A stretch of 64,000 bases of DNA from Temnopleurus reevesii (taxonomy: Eukaryota > Echinodermata > Echinoidea > Temnopleuroida > Temnopleuridae), in the NCBI GenBank assembly GCA_036244855.1, contig BQKZ01000067.1:32424-96423 (forward strand), given 5' to 3'. The notes under the pieces are model-generated. The model was not told the origin of the DNA and did not search any database. It saw only the letters and a list, made by a program, of their open reading frames with translations. Positions 1 to 11,936 of the stretch are shown here, one piece after another. The first letter of the stretch is position 1. Each line of letters starts with the position of its first letter. A program made the translations under genes and the position numbers.

Positions 1-195
1 GGGGGGGGGGGGGGGGGCTTTGAGGCGCTACCTCCCGGGTCAGAGCTAGGGGGGGGGGCGTCAAAATTTGATGACCAAAAGTGCTTATAGCGCCAAAACG
101 TCGAAGGGAGGGGGCGCCAAATTTTAGGCGATGACCCTTTTTTTCCTTTTATTTTCTTGTCAGCTCAGCCGGGAGGGGCTGGGGCGCCAAATTTG
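1..195. repeat. Poly-G run and GC-rich dispersed repeat, copy 1
   Basis: The window opens in a 17-base G run. It is followed by sequence with phrases such as 'gggtcagagctag', 'gcgccaaattt' and 'gatgacc'. A diverged relative with the same order of phrases ('aaagtcagagttaggggg', 'catcaaagttta', a T-rich stretch, then a G run) occurs at about 3650-3845. This suggests a dispersed non-coding repeat family. No coding potential was seen and the class is unknown. Confidence 0.4.
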
Positions 196-215
196 TGCTC
201 AGCCCCCCCCCCCGG

Positions 216-619
216 GTATCTTCTTCTTCTTCTTCTTCCTGTAGTGTGCAGGACCTCATAGGAGTATTGTCCCACATCGGTTGGTTGTATTTCTTGCTAA
301 CATGATTTGAACTTAGCTAGAACCCGCTTGATAAAGTATTTACAATATTTACAAATCTTTCTCGTGCATCTTAGAGAGGGAGTGTGACTTCTCCAATTCG
401 TGACTTGAAGACGTCTAAGGAAGACGATGAAATCACGAACTCGGGCAGACCATTCCACGAACGGATGGTGTTCGGGAAAAATGAATCCCTGAGTAGGGAT
501 GTTCTTGCCCTGGGGATGACAAATCGCTGACTGTGACCTCTAGTCGCTGATGTGACTGGTATTAGCTGATTAGTTGGAATGTCTACCAGTTGGTGTGTAA
601 TCTTGTACATCATCGTCAT
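216..619 (-). mobile_element. Non-LTR retrotransposon (LINE) 3' fragment with (GAA)n tail
   Basis: On the minus strand the 82-residue open frame at 371-619 resembles the extreme C-terminus of LINE-type reverse transcriptase ORFs. It has an 'MMYKI' start region, a 'TSATRGHSQRF' stretch, then 'SFFPNTIRSWNGLPEFV' and a closing 'SLDVFKSRI'. The 'FFPRTI..WN.LP' pattern followed by 'F+..L' is typical of CR1/L2/RTE-like ends in invertebrates. A short 3' UTR follows and ends in a GAA microsatellite (read as CTT on the plus strand at about 219-238), as expected for a retroposed 3' tail. The element is 5'-truncated and has no catalytic domain. The exact clade is not resolved. Confidence 0.75.
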
Positions 620-1250
620 CTTGGCTATTGTTCGACGTTGTTCAAGAGACTTCCATTATCAATATCCTGGGTGCGCGCCTGCATGTATTACCTATTGCTT
701 GCAGGAAAGACAACAGCGAAAAGTATAGAGAGAGGTTATATATCATATAAACAATTAGTTGATATCTACTGCAGATTGACTGCTTCAACATTCATTTTCA
801 TTCCATTTAAGAAGTAACGGCAAGTTTATGAAGAGAATGATAAGTAAATCAATCTTCTTGTTCTATTATTCTCGACCTCTCTCAACCTTTTATGTCCTCA
901 TCTTTCTCGTTTGGTCTCATCTTTGTCGTGAATGACGACTATAGTAGGTAAAGCTAGCACGATGTCTCGTTGACTAGCCCCATGCATTAAAATATGAGAA
1001 TGTCCTGAATGATATCCTAATAGGTGTTGTGTTCAGTGTTGGTTCTATATGCTAATTGATCCTCCTGCCTCCTACGCAAAATATCGTCTTCTTTCAACCT
1101 CATTCAACCCCTCCACCTCTTATCACTACAAAAGCAGAGGACAATGAAATGGACAAAGTAAAGGACTCTCCACGCAAGCTTTCACAATTGCTCCTTAGCA
1201 CTCAAAGATAGGAACAACCCCGTCGTTCATTAAAATACCTGATATAATTT

Positions 1251-1545
1251 GACGCGTCATTGTGTAGTGGTTCTGACTCTCGCCTTTCAACTAGAGGGTC
1301 GTAGGTTCAAATCCCACCCATGGCGTCAATTTAATTCGGCAAGAAATTCATCCACATTCTGCTGCTCTCAACCCAGGCGAGGTAAATGGATACCTAGCAG
1401 GAATGTTAATTTTTTGAAATGCCCGATCTCTGGTGGTGATGAGCAAAAGCCAGGGTAATAATAAATGCAAAACGCCTTAAGGATTCCTCAGGAGTTTGTC
1501 AGTGGTGTGGATACTGCACTATGTAAATTGCATGTATTATTTATA
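1251..1545 (+). mobile_element. tRNA-derived SINE
   Basis: The head at 1251-1327 is tRNA-like. There is an A-box-like 'TGTGTAGTGGTTCTG', a B-box/T-arm 'GTAGGTTCAAATCCCACC', and matching acceptor-like ends GACGC (1251) and GCGTC (1323-1327). The body after it ('ctcaacccaggcgaggtaaa', 'taccta', 'gcaggaa', 'ccagggtaataata') is typical of invertebrate tRNA-derived SINEs. It runs into a 'gcgcct'-like 3' end ahead of AT-rich sequence near 1545. Sea urchins carry a pol III-transcribed SINE called SURF1; whether this is that family is inference. The tRNA anticodon arm is imperfect, so this is not a functional tRNA gene. Confidence 0.75.
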
Positions 1546-1920
1546 ATTTTATATTGTATATTGTCATCGCAGAATAACTATAGAAGGGAGTATCTTGTGT
1601 TCGAGAGATATAATAAGGGTTTGAATGAGAAATATTTTATTCTGTCCAATTCCCTTGCTACTATATTTCACAGTGCATCCACCATCACCTTCTTTTTCTC
1701 ACCGAGTCCCTTTCTTTCTCTCCGGGTACGGGATCGGAACGAAGGAAATTAATTGCCCCGGTGTAGCCGCATCGCGTCTCCCGTGTGACGCCTCGCGTCG
1801 CTCCTGCCTGACTCGCGTGTTATTTTAGTTAAACTGCCGAGAAATTGGTCGTTTTGCTGACTTCGCGAGAGTCCCGGGATAAAATGGGTGGTGAGAAGTC
1901 TTGTATTGCAGACGATTTGA
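1546..1920. other. Unassigned intergenic DNA
   Basis: No gene was recognised. About 1757-1820 is CpG-rich for this region, but the short open frames lack any family signature. Confidence 0.4.
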
Positions 1921-2170
1921 TGATATTGTTTCTAAGTTAGAGCGAAATGGTTGATAAATTTACATTTACATCATGGATATCATTTTGTTTTCTAAGTTAG
2001 AGCGAAATGATTGATGAATTTACATTTACATTATGGATATCATTTTGTTTTCTAAGTTAGAGCGAAATGATTGATGAATTTACATTTACATTATGGATAT
2101 CATTCTGTTTTCTAAGTTAGAGCTAAATGATTGATAAATTTACATTTACATCATGGATATCATTTTGAAA
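1921..2170. repeat. 60-bp tandem repeat, 4 copies
   Basis: A unit containing 'tctaagttagagcgaaatg', 'ttgataaatttacatttaca' and 'atggatatcatt' repeats with an exact 60-base period. Copies start near 1921, 1981, 2041 and 2101, and a broken edge follows at about 2168. The middle copies are almost identical. The outer ones differ by a few bases, which is a normal sign of array homogenisation. No open reading frame runs through it. Confidence 0.95.
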
Positions 2171-2451
2171 TGTCGCTTAAAATTTATTTGTATTTATTTG
2201 TATAAATGTATAAAACAGTAGCTTTTCATCGAGCAAAATATTGATCAACATGGCAATGAATTTCATAAATTTGAATTTAAGAAAAAACGTATTCTTGAAG
2301 TACTTTTGACCAACAAAATAGAAAATGAGAGATAGTTAACCCAATAGCTTGATCAAACACTACTAAAAACAACGGTGTCAATTAAAATCTATTGAAAAGG
2401 ATTTCTACCTTTCTACCTTCAACCTTTCCTCCAAATTTCCTCTATACTACT

Positions 2452-2516
2452 GCGCCTTGAGCATGCAGCAGGATGGATTCGGCGCATTATAAATTGCATC
2501 TATTATTATTATCATT
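2452..2516 (+). mobile_element. Possible retroposon 3' end with (ATT)n tail
   Basis: The sequence 'tgcgccttgagcatg' is followed by 'ggcgcattataaattgcat' and then a TATTATTAT run. This resembles the 'GCGC-TATATAAA-TGCAT-(ATT)n' 3' ends shared by many deuterostome CR1-like LINEs and their partner SINEs. The body is not preserved. Confidence 0.4.
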
Positions 2517-2608
2517 ATAAAAGCAACAAGTTTTAGCAACTGAAAATTTTTAGAACTACATAAGCACTGAATATACGGAATCCAAAATACTAGACGCCCC
2601 CCTCTTTT

Positions 2609-2716
2609 TTTTGGTGGGGGGGGGGGGGGGCTTATCTCATCGCAAAAGGACAGGTAGGGCAATATGTAATTAATGGTTGGGAGAGGAAGGGGTTGGAAGG
2701 GGGGGGGGGGGGGGTG
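2609..2716. repeat. G/C homopolymer cluster
   Basis: Two long G runs (about 2615-2630 and 2699-2714) lie within 110 bases of each other. Similar G runs occur at about 3782-3797, 14270-14284, 24217-24227 and 24526-24537. They are low-complexity sequence. Predicted peptides across them are poly-Pro or poly-Gly artefacts. Confidence 0.8.
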
Positions 2717-3049
2717 GTCAATGATTGGCGTATCGTAAGCCTTAGATTCGAGGTTTGTGTTCAATACTTTAGGATGGTGACGTTAAAAAGTTGATAACAT
2801 ATCATTAGGTAGAAGAGTTATCACTTATTGTGAGTCTTCAAGATCGAAGTATCGTAAATCTAATTTCTTTATCTTTATTAGTGTATTTTCTTAGAACACA
2901 AATTTAGCGCATGTGGAAGAAAATTACAGTAACCGGAAACAAATTAAAACTCGGTTCAAATTCTCAGACTACCAAGACTGTCGAGAGAAACCGAAGGATG
3001 TGATATATCTTCTCAGAACATGGTCTCCAATTTTCCCATCTCGCTCTAC

Positions 3050-3300
3050 TTTTTCCCTCCTTTTCTTGCCGCGCGCGAAATGATTAGTCTCTAATTGATT
3101 AGAAAGCCGGTTGGTTGTGCGCATGTCACTGGCGGGCGCAATTTGATATCGTCCCGCGCGCGCCGTGTAATAGTCTAAGCTCGCCAGTTTCATACTCGAG
3201 TGACGGAAATTTCGGGTTTTGTTACAGCGATTGGGATTCGATGCCGATTGCTTGGCAGTGAGCAAGCAAGCAATTGCCTCTCCAGGTTTACAAAGATGAC
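3050..3300. other. CpG-rich intergenic patch
   Basis: This stretch contains dense CG dinucleotides ('ccgcgcgcg', 'cccgcgcgcgccg') against an AT-rich background. No exon with splice sites or family signature was seen. It could be a distal regulatory element or an unrecognised first exon of a neighbouring gene. That is inference only. Confidence 0.25.
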
Positions 3301-3649
3301 GCACTGAGATTCTTCATGAAAAGCATTTTATTTTCTAGTTCTGTCTATTTTTTTTAACCAAAAGAGACTGAAGTTTACAGTCATTATCAATATTTTGATT
3401 TCTGGTGCTATGCTTACCTTGTTCGATATTTTGATGTGATTCTTGTGGGGATATGCAATTCCTTTACTGATTTTGGTTAAATTTAATTGAAAATCATGGT
3501 TGAATTGAATAAAAAGAAAAAAAAAGTAGAGAAAGAAAGTCAAATCTAAATCAAAATGGCAAATGTTATATGTAGACGATCGAACATAACAAGCAGAACT
3601 ACATATTGTTTAGAAATAGATGATCACCTATGATACAAAAAATATTCGG

Positions 3650-3845
3650 GTACGAGCACCCCAAAGTCAGAGTTAGGGGGCATCAAAGTTTAGGTAAGTA
3701 AAGCGCAATATGCTTAAGGAGCACCACATTTTAGCTCACGATCTTTTTTCCGCTCTTTTTGGTTTTCGTGTCACGCAACGGAGGGGGGGGGGGGGGAGAG
3801 ATCTGAGCTGTACAACGGAGGGCGCATACGGAATGTTTTGACCCC
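3650..3845. repeat. GC-rich dispersed repeat, copy 2
   Basis: This is a diverged relative of the sequence at 18-195. It shares 'aaagtcagagttaggggg', a 'catcaaagttta' segment, a T-rich patch and a terminal G run. Class unknown. Confidence 0.4.
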
Positions 3846-4559
3846 ACCCCAAAATTCATGAAAATGTAAACTCAATCCACCAAGAACTAAGAAGTAAATC
3901 AAATCTCATGTTCGTAGTTCAGTGAACTTTATTGTTCTCTTTTCCTTCCTTGGGATTACCCCGTATAATCGAGTGTATGTCATCTGATATCGAAATTCCC
4001 AATTAAAACCAAATTAATTCGTATTTGATCCGGCCTCTTCCTTCATCTACGTGTGCTGATAAACGATGGAGTCGCTTGGAAGTTCTAATCGCTTTGTGAT
4101 CAGTTGATGTTCTTGCTGTTGGAAAAGGTAATTTTAAAAACATTTTAATATTTAACATTGGACAAGTTAAATGTGTTCAAAATGACAAAATATGAATTCA
4201 GCCGCCTTGTTCTTTAAATTCAGCGAAATTTTGTATTTGGCACCCCAATTTATAAGGTCAAGTAAAGAACAATGTGCTCTTTTTTTATCCAAGAATGTGT
4301 TATCTGAAAATTGTGCTGGTCGATTGGATAATTCTTTTATTTCTTTATTGTTTGTTTTAGTTTTGAGTACACTTTAACCTTAGAAATTCTCAAAAAAAAG
4401 TATTGCCGGAGAACAGTTGGGTATAGCTATCGTTATAAATATATATTTGACCTGTAGCTTCTACTTATATGGGCCAGGATCTGCAAAAAGTCCCACAATC
4501 TCCCCAACAGTGCGCTCTTGTTAAATTAATATCGGCATCATTTAGTCAAAAATCAGATG

Positions 4560-4727
4560 GGTGCCAGTAAAATGTGATTATTTGCTTATGTTATCCCCAT
4601 CCATGCCTTGTTATATTGTTTTTATGTTTTGCTCATGTACATGTATTTGATTTGTATTTGTCATTTTCATTATGTATTTGATGTATTTTTGATAAGACTT
4701 GGAGAATAAATGAAATGAAATGAAAGA
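4560..4727 (+). mobile_element. LINE 3' end with (TGAAA)n tail
   Basis: A T-rich 3' UTR-like stretch ('tgttttgctcatgtacatg', 'tgtatttgatgtatttttga') ends in 'ggagaataaatgaaatgaaa' and a short TGAAA pentamer array. This is the characteristic 3' terminus of L2/Crack-like non-LTR elements. Only the tail is present and no reverse transcriptase frame is retained. Confidence 0.6.
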
Positions 4728-5346
4728 TCAAACTATATTTGAATTAGACTGCATTGGAGACTATTTTCATATCTACCACTGATATTGGGCAGAATTTAAT
4801 TCTGCATAGTACATAGGTATAATTCTGTTTTTCCATTTTACTGAGATGTTTTGAAAGTAGGATTTATAAGTGTCGGGGAAACGTTCGATATACAAACATT
4901 TTTTTTCAACGACAAGCGACAGAAAAAACACTTCAAGAAAACACAAAAAACAACAATAACAACGTAACAAAGCATGCAGAACAAAAACAAACACCCCGCC
5001 AAAAATATGTTTAAAAACAAATGACGCAGCTTTATTATTTATAGAACGTGGGGTCAATATTTGAGGAAAAATGTGCCAACATTAAAAAAGACACCCCTAA
5101 ACCCAAACAAACAAACCCAAAATATTTCGACTACTACGCACATAGTGTAAGGGAGTTTTGAACCGGGACATACTTGATTTTTTCTTCAAAGAATTATTCT
5201 TACTTCTTTTAAGTTGAATTAATTTCCATATCAGTCAAACGGATGCTATATATGAAAACGGGGAGGAAATTGGGGAGAAAAGCGTTTCTCAAATTTCTCC
5301 CCGCTTTTGTCCAGATAGAGGAAGGGGTCCCAATTAATCTCGAATC

Positions 5347-5388
5347 TTAGGCTCGTCTGAGGCTCGTCTTAGGCTCGTCTTAGAGTGG
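5347..5388. repeat. 12-bp short tandem repeat
   Basis: The motif 'ggctcgtctTAG' and variants repeat about three times immediately upstream of the MITE at 5434. Confidence 0.7.
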
Positions 5389-5433
5389 TCAACACGTGTT
5401 AGGGTAGAGTGTTGGCAGTCTGTGGCATACTTA

Positions 5434-5684
5434 AAGGCTGACTCACACCTTTGCGTTTATAGCCTGCGTCGGCCCAGCATTTTTGAAAAGGAAAAACGCT
5501 CCCCGAGCGCGCAGTAAATGCTGATCAGACGGTGGACCGACTGCTCGGTTTGCACTCAAGGAGCGTACGCTGAACGCCAGTCCACCGTAAGACCTGCATA
5601 TTTGTGCGTCCAGGGAGCGTTTTTAGTTTTAAAAAAATCGTTGAGCCGAAGCAGGCTAAAAACGCAAAGGTGTGAGTCGGCCTT
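5434..5684. mobile_element. Palindromic MITE, family A copy 1
   Basis: The left end AAGGCTGACTCACACCTTTG pairs with the right end ending in GTGTGAGTCGGCCTT. The inverted repeat continues inward through 'gcgttt..agcctgcgtcgg' on the left and its complement on the right. A second internal pair is centred on 'gatcagacggtggac' and 'gtccaccgtaagac'. The element is 251 bp with no coding capacity. Two more copies lie at 36837-37063 and 40622-40867. A target-site duplication could not be fixed with confidence: one copy is flanked by TA on both sides, the others are not. Confidence 0.85.
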
Positions 5685-6205
5685 AACAAACATTATATGA
5701 GGAGCTAAGACAGGGGAGCAGACGACAAAAGCCATGGCAATAAGATTACCGCATCACTTTCTCCCGCCAATTCTGGACCCCCTTGCCTTGACAAGATATG
5801 GATCATTTGTCCCGTCAATTTCTTAAAATTATATTTAAAGTTCAAGTACAATTTTTGATAAATCAGACATTTGTGTGGAGTTTTTAAAGACTGGTGAAGC
5901 TAAAGGCATCGAAATTACATGAACGATGCTAAAAAAAAATAAACACGCTTTTATAAATTCGCCAACAAAAACATCTCATAAGATAAAACGTTATATAGGC
6001 CATAATGATAATATACCTTTTAATTTTTATTTCGATGAATCTCACCTAAATGTTCGGATTTCATGCGTATAACACATTTCAATCATTATCGTGATTATGT
6101 AATCCAGGAAATAAAATAGAGAAAAGGATTTACAATATTTAAGCAGATGAAACCATTGCCACAGTTTGGCTGAAAATATGTCATATTCTTTACCATTAAA
6201 TCATT

Positions 6206-6549
6206 GATTTAATGGTCAAATTCAAACCATAAAAATTCATCATCAAAATGATATAATAGACACGTCACGTTAATCAAAATTATATGGTAGAAGTCACCAG
6301 ATTTAAGAATATTTACCCACAAACATATTTGGTCTCTAAAATATCAGAGAACTTCAGTTTGTGTGATGGGCTGTAAAACGATTTGACGGTCAAATTCAAA
6401 CTATCATAAAAACTCAATCATTAGATAATAATATATACACGTAACATTAATCAGAATTAAATGGTAAAAGTCCCAAGATTTAAGAATCGTCATCAAAAGC
6501 ACATCTGGTCTTTAAAATATTAGCGACATCGTGATGGGCTGTAATACAA
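6206..6549. repeat. Two-copy tandem repeat, about 174 bp
   Basis: Copy 1 starts at 6206 and copy 2 at 6380. Both start with 'gatttRAYGGTCAAATTCAAA', contain 'ttaatcaRaattaWatggta' and end with 'gtgatgggctgtaaWac'. The opening phrase is shared with the TIR element at 11664-11939, so the two repeats may be related. Confidence 0.85.
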
Positions 6550-7140
6550 TACTTGTTGAGCCAGCTCGGGATCTCGTGCTAAATCCCTCAGCGGAGAGCA
6601 CCGTATGGCGTATGACAAGGGCTAAACCCACACAAGACAGGAGTTATTTTACGACAAATTCAATCACTATTCCTTTCCTAAATTGGCAATTAGAATGTCC
6701 CAATTAAATGTTTTCTCACAATATTGAATCGTCTTCATCAAAAAGGTCTGTTAAAAAGTGTTAAAAAGTGAAACGTAGCCATTTTGTGTAAAACAATAGT
6801 GATTTTCAAATGATATCTGCATTGCCAATCTAAGGATTCATGAACATTTTAGTGATTGTTTTAATTTAAAAGTTCTCTGCGTCCAGCAACAAATGATGAC
6901 AGAATAAAAATGGTCAGATTTTAGTTTAAATTATTTCTCTTTCTTCTAATCCATCTGGTATATATCAGAGCACAACATAGAAAGTTATTGCACCAAAACA
7001 GAAAACATGCTCTATCGTCCTGAATGGGTTAATGGGACATGCAGTCACACCTACAGGCTGATCCCACCCTGCTGCCAAACTGAATTGTCTTAAAATCGAG
7101 CTCTGAATTATTAATCAATGTTTTGTTTAACCAATGAATT

Positions 7141-7398
7141 TTTGTCACACCAAAGTGTAGACTCAAAACAGCTGAAAATCGCTTTTCAGTAGCTGCTCCA
7201 AAACTCTGGAACAGTATTCCTCTTGCACTACGGGCAATCTCAATTTCCGGTACGTTTAAAAAACATCTTAAGACTTACCTTTTCCCACAGTAATAAAACT
7301 GTTTTCATCTTTTGTTCTCTTAAATTGTAAAGCGCTATGATACTCTCTGTTTTTAGCGCTATATAAATAATCAATATTATTATTGTTATTATTATTAA
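7141..7398 (+). mobile_element. CR1/L2-like LINE 3' fragment with (ATT)n tail
   Basis: Read on the plus strand from 7141 to the TAA at 7291-7293, the sequence encodes a truncated reverse transcriptase C-terminus. The segments are 'RLKTAENRFSVAAPKLWNSI', then 'PLALR' and 'TFKKHLKTYLF'. 'FSVAAPKLWNSLP' and 'FK..LKTYLF' are hallmark end motifs of CR1/L2-type ORF2. The 3' UTR contains 'taaagcgctatgat' and 'agcgctatataaataat' and ends in a TTATTATTG/ATT microsatellite. The element is heavily 5'-truncated and has no ATG start of its own. Confidence 0.85.
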
Positions 7399-7486
7399 TT
7401 GAGATCGAGAAAACCTTCAAACCTTCAACCTTCAAACATCAGATTTTAGCGCAGATAATCTGTCTAAATTGAAGAGCGCCATCAAA

Positions 7487-7517
7487 TCCAACAACAACAA
7501 CAACAACAACAACAACA
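7487..7517. repeat. (CAA)n microsatellite
   Basis: About ten CAA units. Confidence 0.9.
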
Positions 7518-7559
7518 GGATAAGACATTAAAAATAACACATTGTTGACGTGATTTGAG

Positions 7560-9890
7560 AGAAGACTTGGGTCGGTCTGCTGATGTGACTGCACGAGTAT
7601 GCGCCTAGAATACTAACCTAAAGCCTGCAAATCCTGCATTCTTAACGATTCTATAATTCTATGTAAAATGTAAGCAGAGTTACATAACATAAATCGATCT
7701 AAAAATAGTGTAATTGATTGCAATTGTTGGTAAATATTTGTAAAAGATTAATAGCATGGAATTGTGTGCCATACACAGTTGAACCATATATAAGTTTAAC
7801 TTATACTTGGTGTGCGTGATTTTATTGCACGTACGTTATCTTAAAAAGGTGATTTTTTAAACTTTTAATGAAGAAGATGCAGGCATGCTGCTGAAATAAG
7901 AAAGAAGATTCGAAGAAACGGCAGCTGCAAAACGTCGACCAAAAGGGAGCAAGGTATGCGTCTTTCTTTTTATGCTATTTGAAAAGAGGGGTGAGAAAGA
8001 AATATAAATATAGAGAGAATGTGGGGAAGAGTGGAGGAAGAAGTAAATGGACAAAGAGGAAGACACAAGAACAAAAATGCAAACTTTATATTTGTTATTA
8101 GCTGCTTCTTTAAAAGATCTCTTCCCAAGTGGCACTTTCAATTTCTAAAATGTTTTCACTCGGGTATGGAAGTTAAAAGAACACAAAGTTCCGTTATAGT
8201 TTCCCATTTTTTTTTGTATAGTCCGGTTGCTTGTTTCCCTTCTGACCGGTCCACATTTGAAAATTACGTTAGATGATGAATTTTAACATTTCAATCCAAT
8301 GTCCGTGACTACACTCTTTTAGAATGACTTTTCAATCCTAGAAATAAACAGAAAAGACTATACTGTTTTCAGTCTGAATATATCTACCTTTCGAATACCA
8401 GACCCTCTTAAAAATAGAGGTGCAACATTGCAGCTTCTTGGGTGTAATATTGCACGAAAAATCGAGTGCTCTTGGCGGATTCGAAACCGCACCTTTGAGG
8501 GTGGGGATTGCTTGGTTCAGATCTAGTTTATCCGATCGTGCCATGCTCCCGTGCATAAACAATGGCATACCAAACGATAACTCCACTTATATAGCATAAC
8601 ATAATGCCCGATTGAGGCTGTTAAAAGATACAATATTGCGTCTTTCTTTGGTATATAGTTTGCATCCTTCATCAAAAGGGTGCATTATTGCACATTTTCG
8701 AGCTAAGGCTTGCATCCTTTCTGCACCCTCTTTCATAGTGCATACTACACCTTTTTTAAAAGTGTGATTAGGGATTCACTTGCCCGTAGGTCTTTACATC
8801 TTTCTCGGCTAGTTCTTATTAACAAGACGCGCGGTAGATAATAATCATGCAAATTAACGCTACAAGGGAAATTTCTTCAAAACCCGCCCTGCAAAGATAC
8901 AAACTTGCTCAAAACAGATTCATGGATATCTCGCAACCATTTCCCTAGATGGACAGGAATAGCACCCTTCAATCTTGAAAGGAATTTTTCGTTTTGGGAA
9001 ATGAAAAAAATATTGTTGATGCATAAGCAACAGAGTTTACATGAGGAGCGAAATCTTTGGAATATGTAAGTTATATTCGTACTTTAAACTTCATATAAAT
9101 GTGCCTAACCATTATAAAGATACATTTGGGTATATTGCTTAACTTAATTTTACGAAAATTGTGTGGTCATGGAAAAAACAAACTATTAAATGGTTGCTAA
9201 TATATATTAGAAATGATAAGCAATTTGCACAAATTCAGTTGGTCAGGATTTTAAAATTAATAAAATACAATCATTCTGGCTTTCTTTTTCTTTTTGTGGA
9301 CTGTGTTTGTATGATTCAGTTATTTTCATATTTATTTTCTGACCTTTCTAGTTGTCATTCCGTGTATTCCATTATATCGAAATTCTGGAGTTCAGGTCAG
9401 ACTAATCAATCGATCAAAGCAAAACAATGTACTTTAAATTTCATCGCCGAGCTAGCTGACAACAAAAATTGTACATTACATTATGTCACTGATCTGAAAA
9501 TCAAAAATAGTAAACTCTTAATTTTCCGTCCCCCTTCCTTCTGATTATTCTTTCAATAGTTCGTGTACCCCCCCCCCCCGATACAAACCTGATCCCAAAG
9601 GATCAGCGCCAATACTTTTAGACTGAATAACAGAAAACGAATAGCTTTCATCAATATGAAATCACTGAGAAGTTAAAAACATCATGCGCAAATGAATGTG
9701 AAATAGCGCCACCTCTACTTTGCCTTTAACGTAAACATTATTTTTTTCTATTCACGCACTGCGGTCATAAAATCACTTTATTTTTCAATTGTTATCCCAA
9801 AAGATTCCCTATATACCCTTCAGAATTAAGGGTTTTTTTCAATGGAAGAAAAAATAAAAGTTTACATTTGGCTCTTCTGAGTAAAACTTG
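7560..9890. other. Unassigned intergenic DNA
   Basis: No gene, domain or clear mobile element was recognised. Open frames up to 127 codons (9161-9544) have AT-driven composition and no motif. Weak self-complementary phrases at about 8310 and 8767 hint at a decayed MITE. Confidence 0.4.
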
Positions 9891-10034
9891 TGCCATCATG
9901 GCAAAAACTTTGACACAGACGCTTTTACTCTCATTTCCTCTTTCTCTTTATCTTCTCATGTCCCCTTTTCTTTCTTGCTCTGTTTCCTTCTCTCTATGTT
10001 TTGCTGTCTCTCTGTCTGTCTGACCGTATGTTTA

Positions 10035-10037
<3 letters not shown>

Positions 10038-10071
<34 letters not shown>

Positions 10072-10108
10072 TTCTCTCTCTCTCTCTCTCTCCCTCTCTC
10101 TCCCTTCC
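10038..10108. repeat. (TC)n microsatellite
   Basis: A nearly pure TC tract with a few interruptions. Ser/Leu-rich frames across it are artefacts. Confidence 0.95.
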
Positions 10109-10739
10109 AGTAGAAAACCCGACCTTCTTCAGACTTTCGATACGTTGAAAGCTCAGCGGGACCAGATGGGGGACCCGAATTGTAAATTTTCCCGGTCATT
10201 GGCAATCCAAATATGAGCAGAATGCAACCTCGGAAACCGCCAAGAAATCGCCAGCAGACGAATGCGCGGGAAACATAAAAAGGCGCAGGTCTGTAGGAGG
10301 AGTAAGGACGTATTCCCAAATGATGTTGCCATGAATACTATTGAATTCTGTAGATATAAGCTTGTCTCGCCATTCCTAAATCTGTTCATATTGTTTTGGA
10401 ATGTAGAAAGCGCTTAGAAATCCTTAGAGGATTTCTTTTTAATCCTAAAGACGTTTAATTAAACCTTTTGCATTCTTAATGGAAAAAGTAGTGGTGCAGT
10501 GTTTACGATCATTTTGGAACCTCTGTCATGAATGTAGATATAGCTGCATTATACTAGCAAGATCTGTAATAATAGCAGAACATGATTTTTTTTTTTTACT
10601 GTTGTCGCTGTTTAAGGTTTCCCAAAATCATCGATAAAAATTCTGATTTCTTACAAAAACTCTGTTCTAAAACGCTTGCTTATGATTAAAAAAAATAATA
10701 ATGGGTAGGTGGAGGCGGAAGAATACGAAACAGAAGGAG

Positions 10740-10916
10740 AATTGGTAGGAGAAGAAAAAGAAGAAGAAGAAAAAGAAGAAGAAGAAAAAGAAGAAGAAAA
10801 AGAAGAAAAAGAAAAAGAAAAAAGAAGAAGAAAAAGAAGAAGAAACAGAAGAAGAGGAAAAAGAAGAAAAAGAAGAAGAAGAAAAAGAAGAAGAAAAAGA
10901 AGAAAAAAGGGAAATT
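10740..10916. repeat. Polypurine (GAA)n tract
   Basis: About 175 bases consist almost only of G and A on the plus strand, arranged as GAA/AAGA repeats. Predicted Lys/Glu-rich or Phe/Leu-rich peptides are artefacts of this repeat. Long polypurine mirror repeats can adopt triplex (H-DNA) structure. Confidence 0.95.
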
Positions 10917-11407
10917 AGGAGATGAAGAAGTAGTAGAAATATAAAAGAAGAAGAAATGAGTGTTTCCATGATAAATATCAGTATCTGATATTTCATCAAA
11001 GCTCACCACACCCAAATTTTTACACATGGTGAAATGCATTTGTACAATAGTACATTGTATTTCAATCAATTTCGGAATTTTCATTTTGAGAGCATGCATC
11101 ACCATCATGCAAAATTTGATTCTTACTCTACATACGCTGATCTGTATATGGTAATATGGTAAAACCGTAACACGTACACATAACAAATAACAAGCTAGTA
11201 ACATTTCAAAATGTATTCCCTGTATGAATACGGATTATGACAATTTGTTTGGAATGTGTCACACGAGCTGACAAGCAAAGTGTGTCAGAAGTGTGCGCTC
11301 CCAGTATGGGGTAGAGAAGACAGAAGAGCTAAGGGAGAGTGAGTTAGCATAAAGGTTCATGGAGTGAATGAGTGGATAAATGAGTGTGTGATATTCCCCT
11401 TATGCAT

Positions 11408-11427
11408 ATTGGAGAGAAGATAGAGAG

Positions 11428-11473
<46 letters not shown>

Positions 11474-11485
11474 GAGAGAGAGGTA
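11408..11485. repeat. (GA)n microsatellite
   Basis: A GA dinucleotide array leads directly into sequence that is repeated after another GA array at 15958-16038. Confidence 0.95.
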
Positions 11486-11936
11486 AGAACTAGTTAGTGT
11501 GCCCAAAGAATATGTTAGTCGCGTGGCACTTGACACTTTTAAAACACAAAACTCTTTGTAGAACCCTTTGTTGGCTCCATGTTTATGCAGTCCCGCAGTG
11601 TGCCTCTGTTATCCCAACTAATGGTGTCATTCTTTCGCTTTCAGCCCTAGTTTGTATTCCCCGTTAAAGCCCAAGTACAGTTTTGGTAACAGCGAATATT
11701 TTTATCGCCAGATTTTGTCTTCAAATCTATATGAAATGAAATATAGTATCATAAACATATTGCACAAAAGATAGTGCGAAAAATGATTTAACGGTCAAAT
11801 TCAAATTTTCAAAAGAATCGGTTCGTAAAAAAATGTGCTTTGGTCTCAAATTGTGTATAAGAATTTACATGTCATGATAAACATCCCCAAAATTCACATT
11901 TCTTCAACTTTACCAAAACTATACTTTAAAGGATCC
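11469..11936. repeat. Long direct duplication, copy 1
   Basis: The sequence from 'aagggagagagaggtaagaa' to 'ccaaaactatactt' recurs with no difference that I could see at 16035-16491. The second copy ends at a single N. See the findings for why this may be an assembly duplication. Confidence 0.9.

Noticed and set aside
1251..1327. Functional tRNA gene
   Set aside because: The A and B boxes are present, but the anticodon arm is imperfect and the sequence continues into a SINE body.
8310..8767. Possible MITE from weakly complementary phrases containing ACACT and AGTGT
   Set aside because: The complementarity is short and interrupted and the ends are not clear. There is not enough for a feature call.
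10667..11204. Phe/Leu/Ser-rich minus-strand frames up to 172 codons
   Set aside because: They are translations of the GAA polypurine tract, with no domain.
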